A DNA stretch of 64,000 nt from JACCTU01 sp963769665. GTDB lineage: Bacteria; Actinomycetota; Thermoleophilia; Gaiellales; Gaiellaceae. A program made the translations under genes and the position numbers. The notes under the pieces are model-generated. The model searched no databases and was not told the DNA's origin. It saw nothing but the letters and a program-made list of their open reading frames with translations. Numbering within the stretch: the first letter of the stretch is position 1; every line of letters begins with the position of its first letter. Positions 14,828-22,474 of this stretch are shown here, in pieces. Location of the stretch: positions 1-64,000 of the forward strand of contig CAVYMQ010000003.1 of assembly GCA_963769665.1 (NCBI GenBank), given 5' to 3'.

Positions 14828-15912
14828 GCGGTGTCGAGCGAGCGGGGTTCTGGGCCGACGTAGCGCGCGGAAGGCCGGAAGAGCCGCCCGGTTCGCTTCT
14901 GCTCGAGGATGTGCGCCGACCAGCCGGCGACACGCGAGCAGGCGAACATCGCGGGTGCGAGCGGCGGCGGGATCTCCGCACTGTCGAGCACGACGGCCGA
15001 GTAGTACTCGACGTTCGTCGCGAGCACGCGCTCGGGATGACGTTCCTGCAGCATGCGGAGCGCGACCGCCTCGAGCTCCTCCGCGACGTCGATGTTCGCC
15101 GCGCCGAGCTCCTTCGCCGTTCGCTTCAGCACGCGCGAGCGAGGGTCCTCCGCGCGGTAGACGCGGTGACCGAAGCCCATGATCCGCTTGCCGCTCTCGA
15201 GTGCTTCCTTCACCCAGCGCTCCGCGTCGCCCAGCTTCGCGACCTCCTCGAGCATCGGCTTGACGTACGCGGGCGCGCCGCCGTGCAGCGGGCCGGAGAG
15301 CGCGCCGACGGCCGACGAAAGCGCTGCGCCTGCATCCGCACCCGTCGACGCGACCACGCGCGCCGTGAACGTGGACGCATTCAGCCCGTGCTCCGCGGTG
15401 CAGATCCAGTACGTGTCGATCGCCTTGACGTGCTTCGGGTCCGCCTCGCCGCGCCAGCGCAGCAGGAACTTCTCGGCGGCGGTCTTTCCCTTCGCGACGA
15501 CGGCGTCTGACGCAGGCTCGCGCCCGTCGGCGACGGCGGCGGAGCGCGCGACGATCTCCATCATCTGCGCGGAGAGGCGGCCGAGATCCTCGCGCGCCTG
15601 CTCGTCCGAGATCTCGCTCAGCTTGCCGAGCTTCCACTCGCCCGCGAGCCGCGCGGTCTCGGCCTGCAGGTCGGCCGGCGCGTTGCCCGTGAGCCCCGCG
15701 GGCTCGACCGGCTCGGGGTCCGGCATCTTCGAGCTCAGGTCATTGTCGACGAGAAGCCCCCACACGTACTCGTAGGGGTACTTGCCGACCAGCTCTTCGA
15801 TGTCGATCCCGCGATACCGGAGCTGGCCGCCCTCGCGGTCCGGCTCGGCGATCTCCGTCTCGACCGCGACCACGCCTTCGAGCCCCGGCCGGAAGTCGGT
15901 GGTGGCGCTCAT
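14824..15912 (-). CDS. gltA: Citrate synthase (CitA-like, type II-independent short form)
   Basis: A 362-residue enzyme that condenses oxaloacetate and acetyl-CoA to citrate. Active-site histidines are in AEHGLNASTF and FGHRVYRAEDPR, with GPLHGGA between them. The third catalytic residue, usually Asp in an NVDFYSG-like motif, is Glu here (NVEYYSAVVLD). I recall Glu in some actinobacterial CitA-type enzymes, but this should be confirmed. The short length matches the dimeric Gram-positive and archaeal form, not the hexameric E. coli form. It is divergent from isocitrate dehydrogenase, with only 35 bp between the two ATG codons, and is followed by a coupled HEAT-repeat gene. Confidence 0.92.
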   Translation of the reverse strand: MSATTDFRPGLEGVVAVETEIAEPDREGGQLRYRGIDIEELVGKYPYEYVWGLLVDNDLSSKMPDPEPVEPAGLTGNAPADLQAETARLAGEWKLGKLSEISDEQAREDLGRLSAQMMEIVARSAAVADGREPASDAVVAKGKTAAEKFLLRWRGEADPKHVKAIDTYWICTAEHGLNASTFTARVVASTGADAGAALSSAVGALSGPLHGGAPAYVKPMLEEVAKLGDAERWVKEALESGKRIMGFGHRVYRAEDPRSRVLKRTAKELGAANIDVAEELEAVALRMLQERHPERVLATNVEYYSAVVLDSAEIPPPLAPAMFACSRVAGWSAHILEQKRTGRLFRPSARYVGPEPRSLDTA

Positions 15913-15916
15913 CGGC

Positions 15917-15940
15917 GCGGACTGTATCGATACAGTCCGC
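15917..15940. promoter_or_regulatory. Perfect 24-bp palindrome with two divergent -10 boxes (gltA/icd)
   Basis: GCGGACTGTATC joined directly to GATACAGTCCGC is a perfect palindrome filling most of the 35-bp gap between two divergent ATG codons. Each strand contains a TACAGT box, placed 8 nt before the gltA start and 11 nt before the icd start, which would give leaderless or near-leaderless transcripts. One dimeric repressor bound here would block both promoters. The core GTATCGATAC is of a kind seen at GntR-family sites, but the regulator is not identified. Confidence 0.6.
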
Positions 15941-15947
15941 CCCCGGT

Positions 15948-17039
15948 ATGTCCCACCGCGTAACGCTGATCCCCGGGGACGGCATCGGTCCCGAGCTGAC
16001 CGAAGCGACCCGCAGAGTGCTCGAGGCGACCGGTGTCGAGTTCGACTGGGACGTCCGTCCCGCGGGCGCGGCGGCGATGGACGTGCACGGTGGCAACCCG
16101 CTTCCGGAAGAAACGCTCGACTCGATCCGCGCGAACGGCGTCGCGCTGAAGGGGCCGATCACGACGCCCGTCGGAGGAGGCTTCCGCTCCGTCAACGTCG
16201 GCCTCCGCAAGGCGCTCGACATGTACGCGCAGGTGCGCCCGTGCAAGACGTATCCCGGTGTGCGCTCGCGCTTCGACGACGTCGACCTCGTGATCATCCG
16301 CGAGAACACCGAAGACCTCTACGCCGGGATCGAGTACGAGCAGGGAACGCCTGACGCCGAAGAGCTGATCGCCTGGATCGAGTCGAAGGGCGGCGAGCTC
16401 CGCTGGCGCGATGCGGGCATCTCGATCAAGCCGATCTCGGTCACTGGGACGCGGCGCATCTTCGAGTTTGCCTTCGACTACGCGCGGAAGATGGGCCGCC
16501 GCAAGGTGACCGCCGTCCACAAGGCGAACATCATGAAGTTCAGCGACGGGCTCTGGCTGCACGTCGCGCGTGAGGTCGCCGAGGAGAACTCCGACATCGA
16601 GTTCGACGACCGGATCGTGGACAACATGTGCATGCAGCTCGTTCAACGACCGGAGGAGTACGACATGCTCGTGCTGCCGAACCTCTACGGCGACGTGCTC
16701 TCCGATCTCTGCGCCGGGATGATCGGCGGGCTCGGGCTTGCTCCTGGCGCGAATTTCGGCGACGGTGCCGCGGTGTTCGAGCCGACGCACGGCTCGGCTC
16801 CGAAGTACGCCGGCCAGAACAAGACGAACCCGATGGCGCAGCTCCTCTCGGGAATGCTGATGCTCCGCCACCTCGGCGAGGACGCCGCGGCCGAGAATCT
16901 CGAGGCTGCGATCGCCGAGGTGATCCGCGAGGGGACGAGCGTGACCTACGACATGAAGCCGTCCCGAGACGACCCGACCGCGGTCGGGACGAGCGAGGTC
17001 GCAGACGCGATCATCGAGAAGCTGGGAGTGCGAGTTTGA
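15948..17039 (+). CDS. icd: Isocitrate dehydrogenase (isopropylmalate/isocitrate dehydrogenase family)
   Basis: A 363-residue beta-decarboxylating dehydrogenase converting isocitrate to 2-oxoglutarate. Family motifs are the N-terminal IPGDGIGPE, VRPCKTYPGV, RENTEDLYAGIE and the metal-binding NLYGDVLSDLCAG. A substrate-loop Ser is not obvious in the usual place. HGSAPKYAGQNKTNP carries Lys-Tyr where NAD-dependent members usually have Asp-Ile, so NADP use is plausible. Isopropylmalate dehydrogenase is the alternative assignment, but the position beside citrate synthase and malate dehydrogenase favours isocitrate. It is the first gene of an icd-mdh-SDR operon with overlapping stops and starts. 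Confidence 0.85.
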   Translation: MSHRVTLIPGDGIGPELTEATRRVLEATGVEFDWDVRPAGAAAMDVHGGNPLPEETLDSIRANGVALKGPITTPVGGGFRSVNVGLRKALDMYAQVRPCKTYPGVRSRFDDVDLVIIRENTEDLYAGIEYEQGTPDAEELIAWIESKGGELRWRDAGISIKPISVTGTRRIFEFAFDYARKMGRRKVTAVHKANIMKFSDGLWLHVAREVAEENSDIEFDDRIVDNMCMQLVQRPEEYDMLVLPNLYGDVLSDLCAGMIGGLGLAPGANFGDGAAVFEPTHGSAPKYAGQNKTNPMAQLLSGMLMLRHLGEDAAAENLEAAIAEVIREGTSVTYDMKPSRDDPTAVGTSEVADAIIEKLGVRV

Positions 17040-17959
17040 GGCAGAAGGTGACCGTCGTCGGGGCCGGGAACGTCGGCGCGACGTGCGCGCAGGTGCTCGC
17101 GCAGCGCGACTACGCGGACGTGGTCCTCGTCGACATCAAAGAGGGACTGCCGCAGGGCAAGGCACTCGACATCGACCAGATGGGCGCGGTGCTCGGCTTC
17201 GAGCCCAACGTCGTCGGCTCGAACGGCTACGAGGAGAGCGCGGGCTCGTCGGTCGTGGTGATCACGGCGGGGCTGCCGCGCTCGCCCGGGATGAGCCGAG
17301 ACGACCTCGTGACGACGAACGAGAAGATCGTCAAGTCGGTCACGGAGGCCGTGGTCGCGGCGTCGCCCGACGCGATCCTGATCGTCGTCTCGAACCCGCT
17401 CGACGCGATGTGCCACGTCGCCAAGAGCGTCTCGAAGTGGCCGAAAGAGCGCGTCTTCGGGATGGCGGGGATCCTCGACACGGCGCGCTTCTCGACGTTC
17501 ATCGCCCAGGAGACGGGCGCGTCGGTGAAGGACGTCACCGCGATGGTCCTCGGCGGCCACGGCGACCAGATGGTCCCGGTCGTCAGCGCCACGACAGTCG
17601 GCGGCGTCCCGCTGACGAAGCTCGCCGCGAAAGACAAGATCGACGCAATGGTCGAGCGCACGCGCAAGGGCGGCGGCGAGCTCGTCACGCTGCTCGGCAC
17701 GTCGGCCTGGTACGCGCCCGGCGCGGCCGCTGCGCAGATGGTCGACGCGGTCTGCCTCGACGAGAAGCGCGTGCTGCCGTGCACCGCGTACCTCGAGGGC
17801 GAGTACGGAGTCGACGGCCTCTACATGGGCGTGCCGGTCAAGCTCGGCGCGGCCGGGATCGAGCAGATCATCGAGCTCGACCTGACCGACGAGGAGCGCG
17901 GCTGGCTCGACGAGTCCACTGCCGCCGTCCGAGACGTCGTCGGCGTTCTGACCACCTGA
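17036..17959 (+). CDS. mdh: Malate dehydrogenase (LDH-like)
   Basis: A 307-residue NAD-dependent enzyme that interconverts malate and oxaloacetate. The Rossmann fold starts with VVGAGNVGATCA, and the NAD-binding Asp is in LVDIKEG. GLPRSPGMSRDDL carries the substrate-binding arginines that mark malate over lactate specificity, and GGHGDQMVP holds the catalytic His. TTG 17036 overlaps the icd stop as TTGA, giving translational coupling; GTG 17048 is a less likely start that would cut the first strand. It belongs to the LDH-like, tetrameric type of malate dehydrogenase. Confidence 0.9.
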   Translation: MRQKVTVVGAGNVGATCAQVLAQRDYADVVLVDIKEGLPQGKALDIDQMGAVLGFEPNVVGSNGYEESAGSSVVVITAGLPRSPGMSRDDLVTTNEKIVKSVTEAVVAASPDAILIVVSNPLDAMCHVAKSVSKWPKERVFGMAGILDTARFSTFIAQETGASVKDVTAMVLGGHGDQMVPVVSATTVGGVPLTKLAAKDKIDAMVERTRKGGGELVTLLGTSAWYAPGAAAAQMVDAVCLDEKRVLPCTAYLEGEYGVDGLYMGVPVKLGAAGIEQIIELDLTDEERGWLDESTAAVRDVVGVLTT

Positions 17960-18702
17960 TGGACTTCGGCCTTCGAGGCCGCACCGCGATCGTCTGCGGT
18001 GCATCGGAAGGGATCGGGCTCGGGGTCGCGGAGGCGCTCGCCGCGGAGGGAGCGAACGTCGCGATGTTCGCGCGGCGCCGCGAGCCGCTCGACCGCGAGG
18101 CCGACCGCCTCGGAGCGCTTGCCGTGCGCGGCGACGTCACGAACCCCGCCGACCTGCAGCGGCTCGTCGTGAAGACCGTCGAGGCGTTCGGCGGGATCGA
18201 CGTGCTCGTGAACAACTCGGGCGGGCCACCCCGAACCCGAGGCGTCGACCTCACCGACGAGCTCGTCGAGGAAGCCGTCGAGCTGCTCCTCCTCTCGGCG
18301 ATCAGGCTGACGCGGCTGTGTCTCCCCTACCTCGGCAAGAGCTCGAACGGCCGCATCGTGAACGTCACCTCGAGCACCGTGAAGGAGCCCGTCGACAACC
18401 TCGCGCTCTCCAACGTCGTCCGGCCCGGCGTGATCGGCTGGGCGAAGACCCTCGCCCGCGAGCTCGGCCCACAGGGAATCACGGTCAACTCGATCGCTCC
18501 GGGACGAATCGACACAGCGCGGATCCGAGAGGTCTATCCCGACGGTCCTACGGCGCAGGATCTCCAGACGATCCCGATCGGCCGCCTGGGCTCCCCCCGC
18601 GAGGTGGGTGACGTGGTCTGCTTCCTCGCTTCTGCGCGGGCTTCGTACGTTACGGGCACCGTCGTTTCGGTCGACGGGGGATTGACCCGAGCCCTCCTGT
18701 GA
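17959..18702 (+). CDS. Short-chain dehydrogenase/reductase with altered catalytic motif
   Basis: A 247-residue protein of the classical SDR fold. The cofactor motif GASEGIGLG and VNNSGG are present, as are the VTSST segment holding the catalytic Ser and the C-terminal SVDGGL. The YxxxK pair that normally donates the proton is absent: the aligned stretch reads LALSNVVRPGVIGWAKTLA. Related atypical SDRs with an SNxxR sequence in this place are known to me, but their substrates are not. ATG 17959 overlaps the mdh stop (TGATG). It may be a reductase using another general acid, or a non-catalytic protein. A hairpin element follows. Confidence 0.8.
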   Translation: MDFGLRGRTAIVCGASEGIGLGVAEALAAEGANVAMFARRREPLDREADRLGALAVRGDVTNPADLQRLVVKTVEAFGGIDVLVNNSGGPPRTRGVDLTDELVEEAVELLLLSAIRLTRLCLPYLGKSSNGRIVNVTSSTVKEPVDNLALSNVVRPGVIGWAKTLARELGPQGITVNSIAPGRIDTARIREVYPDGPTAQDLQTIPIGRLGSPREVGDVVCFLASARASYVTGTVVSVDGGLTRALL

Positions 18703-18715
18703 TCGAGCGCGATGT

Positions 18716-18763
18716 GAAACCGCTACGCGAGCGGCCGCGAAGCGGCCGCCTTTAGGGATCTTC
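18716..18763. repeat. Hairpin repeat element, copy 1 (terminator-like)
   Basis: The element reads CCGCTACG, then GCGGCCGC (18731-18738), loop GAA and GCGGCCGC (18742-18749), followed by CTTTAGGG and TCTTCG. An almost identical 45-bp element occurs at 20154-20198. Here it follows the SDR gene and probably ends the icd-mdh-SDR transcript. Confidence 0.65.
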
Positions 18764-18806
18764 GCGCGCCGCGGATCCGCGCACGCGGATTCGCGGCTTG
18801 CGCAGC

Positions 18807-18812
18807 TAGCAT
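18807..18812 (+). promoter_or_regulatory. Putative -10 box (TAGCAT) of a leaderless YlbL-type gene
   Basis: TAGCAT ends 6 nt before the GTG at 18819 and no Shine-Dalgarno sequence is present, so transcription probably starts at or near the start codon. No convincing -35 was seen. Confidence 0.35.
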
Positions 18813-18818
18813 TCGGGA

Positions 18819-19826
18819 GTGCTGCGGCTGTTCTCGCCGGTCCGGCTCTTCGTCGCCGGACTCCTGGTCGCGGCGGTTGCCGTCACGGTCTGGCTCCTCC
18901 CGACCGAGAGCTACATCTTCCTTCCGAACACTGCGCATCCCGTTGCACCACTCGTCGAGGTGGAAGGCGGGAAGGACCCGAAGGACGGCGGCATCTTCTT
19001 CGTCGACGTGCTCGTCCGCAAGGCGACGCTGATCGAGCGGATCTTTCCGAGCGTTCGCGAGGGTGCGACGGTCGTCCCGGCCGAGCAGGTTCGCCCACCG
19101 GGAGTGAGCGAGAGCCAGCGGCGGAACGAAGAGCTGCAGGAGATGCAGATGTCGCAGCGCGTCGCCGCCGCCGTGGCGCTGCGTGAGCTCGGCTACAAGG
19201 TCGTCGCCAAGCCGATCGGCGCGCGGATCGAGTTCGTCGACCCGGAGTCGCCCGCCGCCGGCAAGCTGCTTTCGGGCGACGTGGTCACGAGCGCGGGCGG
19301 AAAGCCCGTGACAGGGCCCGCGGGGCTCCGCGGCGCGATCCGGGAGAGCGGCACCGAGAAAGACGTGCTGCTGGTCGTCAAGCGCGGCGACGAGCAGGCG
19401 GAGGTACGCGTCCGGCCGATCCGCGGGCCACAGGGCACGCCGGTGATCGGCGTGATCGTCTCGCAGGCCGCCGACATCAAGCTCCCGGTCGACGTCGAGA
19501 TCGACACGAACGGCGTCGGCGGGCCTTCCGCCGGGCTCGCCTTCGCGCTCGATCTGATGGAGGAGCTGGGCCGCGACGTAGACCACGGGAACCGGGTCGC
19601 CGTGACCGGTGCGCTCGAGCTCGACGGGACCGTCGGCGAGATCGGCGGCGTCAAGCAGAAGACGATCGGCGTCGAGCGCGCCGGGATCAAGGTCTTCCTC
19701 GTACCGGCTGGGGATAACGCAGCCGAGGCGAGGCGCTACGCGGATGGGATCCGGATTGTGCCTGTGACCAGTTTTCAACAGGCGTTGCGGAGCCTGGCAA
19801 CATTGCCGCCTGCACGCCAAGATTGA
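18819..19826 (+). CDS. YlbL-type membrane PDZ/Lon-fold protease
   Basis: A 335-residue protein with one N-terminal transmembrane segment (about residues 8-26), so the rest lies outside the membrane. A PDZ-like domain follows around residues 125-215, and the C-terminal part is a Lon proteolytic domain with the catalytic Ser in GGPSAGLAFALD and Lys in GGVKQKTIGVERAG. The architecture matches B. subtilis YlbL, a site-2-like regulator that degrades membrane-associated targets such as the SOS division inhibitor YneA. GTG 18819 is the start. Whether it has a similar target here is unknown; a LexA-type box is present elsewhere in this window. Confidence 0.88.
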   Translation: MLRLFSPVRLFVAGLLVAAVAVTVWLLPTESYIFLPNTAHPVAPLVEVEGGKDPKDGGIFFVDVLVRKATLIERIFPSVREGATVVPAEQVRPPGVSESQRRNEELQEMQMSQRVAAAVALRELGYKVVAKPIGARIEFVDPESPAAGKLLSGDVVTSAGGKPVTGPAGLRGAIRESGTEKDVLLVVKRGDEQAEVRVRPIRGPQGTPVIGVIVSQAADIKLPVDVEIDTNGVGGPSAGLAFALDLMEELGRDVDHGNRVAVTGALELDGTVGEIGGVKQKTIGVERAGIKVFLVPAGDNAAEARRYADGIRIVPVTSFQQALRSLATLPPARQD

Positions 19827-19956
19827 GCAGATTTCGCCATTTTGGAATGGGCCGCAAAGTGCACAGCTTTCATCCGCTCGGGCCTTGCGCGACCGAACAG
19901 GCACCGTAGACTCCACGCCTGTTTGCAAGCTGAGTTTTGGGCGAACAAGGGGAGAG

Positions 19957-20136
19957 ATGAGCAAGAGCATCAAACCAACGTGCGATGATTGCTACTTCCG
20001 GCGGGCCGGCCTGTGCGCCCTCGCCGGCGACGACATCTGCCCCACCTTCCGAGCCTCCCAGCGTGGGTCGCTCGTGCCGCCCCGCCAGCCCGCGCTCGTG
20101 CCGCGGACCGTGGCCGCGAGCCCCGCGGCCGCCTAA
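19957..20136 (+). CDS. Small cysteine-rich protein of unknown function
   Basis: A 59-residue protein with a good GGGGAGAG site 4-5 nt before ATG 19957. Four cysteines sit in CDDCYFRRAGLC and DDICPTFR, a spacing that could hold a zinc ion or an iron-sulfur cluster. The C-terminal 25 residues are Pro/Ala-rich and likely disordered. I do not recognise the family. It stands alone between the YlbL gene and the second copy of the hairpin element. Confidence 0.65.
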   Translation: MSKSIKPTCDDCYFRRAGLCALAGDDICPTFRASQRGSLVPPRQPALVPRTVAASPAAA

Positions 20137-20153
20137 CTAGCCCCCTCGCGGCT

Positions 20154-20198
20154 GAGACCGCTACGGCAGCGGCCGCGAAGCGGCCGCCTTTAGGGTCT
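20154..20198. repeat. Hairpin repeat element, copy 2 (bidirectional terminator)
   Basis: GCGGCCGC (20169-20176), loop GAA and GCGGCCGC (20180-20187), with flanks matching copy 1 at 18716-18763. It lies between the small cysteine-rich gene and the convergent aminotransferase gene, so it can end transcripts from both sides. Confidence 0.65.
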
Positions 20199-20205
20199 TC
20201 GCTAG

Positions 20206-21288
20206 CTAGACCCTGGCCGCCGCCGGGACGAGCGCGGCGAGGCGCCCGATCCCTTCGACGATCTCGGCCGGCGAGACGAAGCTGAACGCCAGCCGCACCG
20301 AGCGCTCGCCGCCCTCGCCGGGAGGGAAGAAGTCCGCACCCTTGATGAAGGTGACCCCCGCCTGCTCGGCGCGGCCGAGGAGCTCGGCGGTCTCCACGCC
20401 CAGGTCGAGCCAGAGGAAGTAGCCGCCCTCCGGCGTGCTCCACGTCGCGCGGTCGCCGAGCTCGGACTCGAGCGCGCCGAGCATCGCGTCGCGGCGCTCG
20501 CGAAGCAGACCGCACACCCGCTCGAGGTTGGGCTCGAACGCGCCGCGCCTGAGGAACTCGTAGACGGTCGCCTCGCCGAGCAGTGCGGGCGTGATGTAGG
20601 TCGACACGGCCAGCGCTTCGAGCTCCGCGGCGAGCGCTTCCGGCAGGACGAAGTAGCCCACGCGGACGCCGGGCGCGATCGTCTTCGAGAACGACGAGCT
20701 GTAGAGGACGTGCTCTCCGCCGGCGAGCTCGAGCAGGCTCGGCGGGGCTTCGCCCTCGAAGCGGACGAGCCCGTACGGGTCGTCCTCGTAGACGAGGAGA
20801 TCGTGCTCGGCCGCGAGCTCGGCGACGCGGCGGCGGCGTTCGGTCGTGAGCGTCCTACCGCTCGGGTTCTGGAACGTCGGGATCGTGTAGAGGAGCGCCG
20901 GGCCGCGCCCGAGCTCCTCCTCCAGAGCGTCGACGTCGAGCCCGTCGTCGTCCTGCGGGATCGCGACGACGTCCGCGCCCAGCTCTCGGAGGGTCTTCAG
21001 CGGCCGGTCGTACGTTGGCGCCTCGACGAGGAAGCGCCGCTCCCCGGCGAAGCGGTTCGCGAGGAAGACGAACCCCTGCAGCGAGCCGTTCGTGACGAGA
21101 ATTCGAGCCGGATCGACGCCGTGACGTTCTCCGATCCAGGCGCGAAGCGGTGGGTAACCGCCGCCGGGGCCGTATGAGAGCACCGTCCGACCGTCACGCT
21201 CGATCGCGGCCTTCGCGCAGTCCGCGAGCTCCTCGATGGGCAGGCACTCGGGGGCAGGAATCCCACGCGCGAAGCTGATCGTCTCCAC
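20206..21288 (-). CDS. PLP-dependent aminotransferase (class I/II, LysN/MocR-like)
   Basis: A 360-residue fold-type I aminotransferase. It has SYGPGGGYPPLR, the NGSLQG motif of the cofactor phosphate site, YTIPTFQNPSGRT, YEDDPYG with the PLP ring-binding Asp, the Schiff-base Lys in SSSFSKTIAPGVRVGY and a C-terminal VRLAFSF carrying the substrate-binding Arg. The combination is typical of 2-aminoadipate (LysN) and related multi-substrate aminotransferases and of MocR C-terminal domains, but no GntR domain is present. GTG 21288 follows a TACACT box by 6 nt, suggesting a leaderless mRNA. The exact amino donor cannot be assigned. Confidence 0.87.
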   Translation of the reverse strand: METISFARGIPAPECLPIEELADCAKAAIERDGRTVLSYGPGGGYPPLRAWIGERHGVDPARILVTNGSLQGFVFLANRFAGERRFLVEAPTYDRPLKTLRELGADVVAIPQDDDGLDVDALEEELGRGPALLYTIPTFQNPSGRTLTTERRRRVAELAAEHDLLVYEDDPYGLVRFEGEAPPSLLELAGGEHVLYSSSFSKTIAPGVRVGYFVLPEALAAELEALAVSTYITPALLGEATVYEFLRRGAFEPNLERVCGLLRERRDAMLGALESELGDRATWSTPEGGYFLWLDLGVETAELLGRAEQAGVTFIKGADFFPPGEGGERSVRLAFSFVSPAEIVEGIGRLAALVPAAARV

Positions 21289-21294
21289 GCTTCG

Positions 21295-21300
21295 AGTGTA
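21295..21300 (-). promoter_or_regulatory. Putative -10 box (TACACT) of the leaderless aminotransferase gene
   Basis: On the minus strand TACACT is followed by 6 nt and then the GTG at 21288, with no Shine-Dalgarno sequence between. Confidence 0.35.
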
Positions 21301-21317
21301 GAGATGGCCGCGGCGGA

Positions 21318-21803
21318 TCAGCTGGCGGCGATGCGTCGCGCGCCGACGAGTCGTCCGCCGTAGCCCGAGCCGCCCAGCCTGACGACCTCGACCAGGCTGC
21401 CGGAGTGCGGGGCGTGCACCATCCGCCCACGGCCGAGGTAGATCCCGACGTGCCCGAGCCCGTAGAAGAAGACCAAGTCGCCCGGCTTCATGCTCGAGCG
21501 CGCAACCCGGCGACCCTGGTCGTAGAGCGCATAGGAGCTGTGCGGTAGCTCGACGCCGAGCTTTCCGTAGGCCCAGTAGACGAGCCCGGAGCAATCGAAG
21601 CCGCCGGCGGGCGAGCTCCCTCCCCAGCGATACGGCACACCGACGGCCCGGAGGGCGACTTTCGCCGCACGCTCGCCGAGGGTGGGCTTCGCCTGGAGGG
21701 TCGGCTGCGGATCGTGCCTGGCGAAGGCGGCCGGGGCCGCGAAGGCGAAGACGGCCGCAGTAAGAGCGACCGCCAGCAGGAGTCTGCGGGGGTGAAAGGG
21801 CAT
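21318..21803 (-). CDS. Secreted NlpC/P60 cell-wall hydrolase
   Basis: A 161-residue exported protein. Residues 1-28 are a Sec signal peptide ending in an Ala-rich FAR region. The remainder is one NlpC/P60 papain-like domain with the catalytic Cys in GGFDCSGLVYWAY, His in GLGHVGIYLG and a third polar residue (His) in MVHAPHSG. It cuts peptide cross-bridges of peptidoglycan, usually between D-Glu and the diamino acid. No cell-wall-binding domain is attached. The upstream 140 nt were inspected for a c-di-AMP riboswitch, which often controls such genes in actinobacteria, and none was recognised. Confidence 0.88.
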   Translation of the reverse strand: MPFHPRRLLLAVALTAAVFAFAAPAAFARHDPQPTLQAKPTLGERAAKVALRAVGVPYRWGGSSPAGGFDCSGLVYWAYGKLGVELPHSSYALYDQGRRVARSSMKPGDLVFFYGLGHVGIYLGRGRMVHAPHSGSLVEVVRLGGSGYGGRLVGARRIAAS

Positions 21804-21946
21804 AGGGAGAGCTGAACGTGACGGGCCGCAGAAAAAGGAGATGCGCCGCCCTGGTCTGTTCGTAAGCTCCTGACCCTAGCCGCAATCCGGCCGCTGTCTA
21901 CCCCCATGCGACGGCTCCGGCCGACCCGGGCGATTGACTATTGGGT

Positions 21947-22474
21947 ATGAGGCGAGCCGTTCTCGTCGCCGCCTGCTGCCTCGCCGTGCTCGCCGCGGGC
22001 TGCGGAGGCGACGACTCGAGTACCGAGGCCTGGGCCGACGACTTCTGTGGGGCCATCGACGACTGGCGCGAGCGGGTTCAGGAGGCCGCGGCCGAGCTCG
22101 CCGAGCCGGCGGCGCTCTCCGAGGAGCAGCTCGACGAGTCGATCCGAGAGGCGGTGGCCGCCTCCGACGACCTGCTCGCGGATCTCGGCGAGCTTGGGTT
22201 GCCGGACCTCGAGGCGCGTGACGAGATCGAGCAGGAGCTCGACCACCTCGAGAGCGTCCTGCGCGAGCGCGCCGCGAACGCGCGTGCGGGCATCGACCAG
22301 CCGGCAGGGAGCGTCAGCGAGGCGCTCGCCCGGCTCGCCGCGCTGTCACGCGAGCTCGCCGCGGCTGCGGCGACCATCGAGCTGACGATCGAGAAGCTCC
22401 GCGCCCTCGATCCAGCAGGCGAGTTGAAACAGGCGCTCGAGTCGAGCGACGCCTGCGCGAATCTTCGCGACTAG
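21947..22474 (+). CDS. Helical lipoprotein of unknown function
   Basis: A 175-residue protein starting at ATG 21947 (an in-frame TTG at 21941 is possible). The signal peptide ends in a lipobox LAAGC. The mature part has two cysteines, one after the anchor (DDFCGAID) and one near the end (SSDACANL), enclosing about 130 residues of amphipathic helix rich in Ala, Glu, Leu and Arg, likely a helical bundle. I do not recognise a named family. Its stop overlaps the convergent sucD stop region by 4 nt. Confidence 0.7.
   Translation: MRRAVLVAACCLAVLAAGCGGDDSSTEAWADDFCGAIDDWRERVQEAAAELAEPAALSEEQLDESIREAVAASDDLLADLGELGLPDLEARDEIEQELDHLESVLRERAANARAGIDQPAGSVSEALARLAALSRELAAAAATIELTIEKLRALDPAGELKQALESSDACANLRD

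Noticed and set aside
21804..21946. c-di-AMP (ydaO) riboswitch before the NlpC/P60 gene, suggested by disA in the same window
   Set aside because: The conserved ydaO segments could not be found in either orientation.
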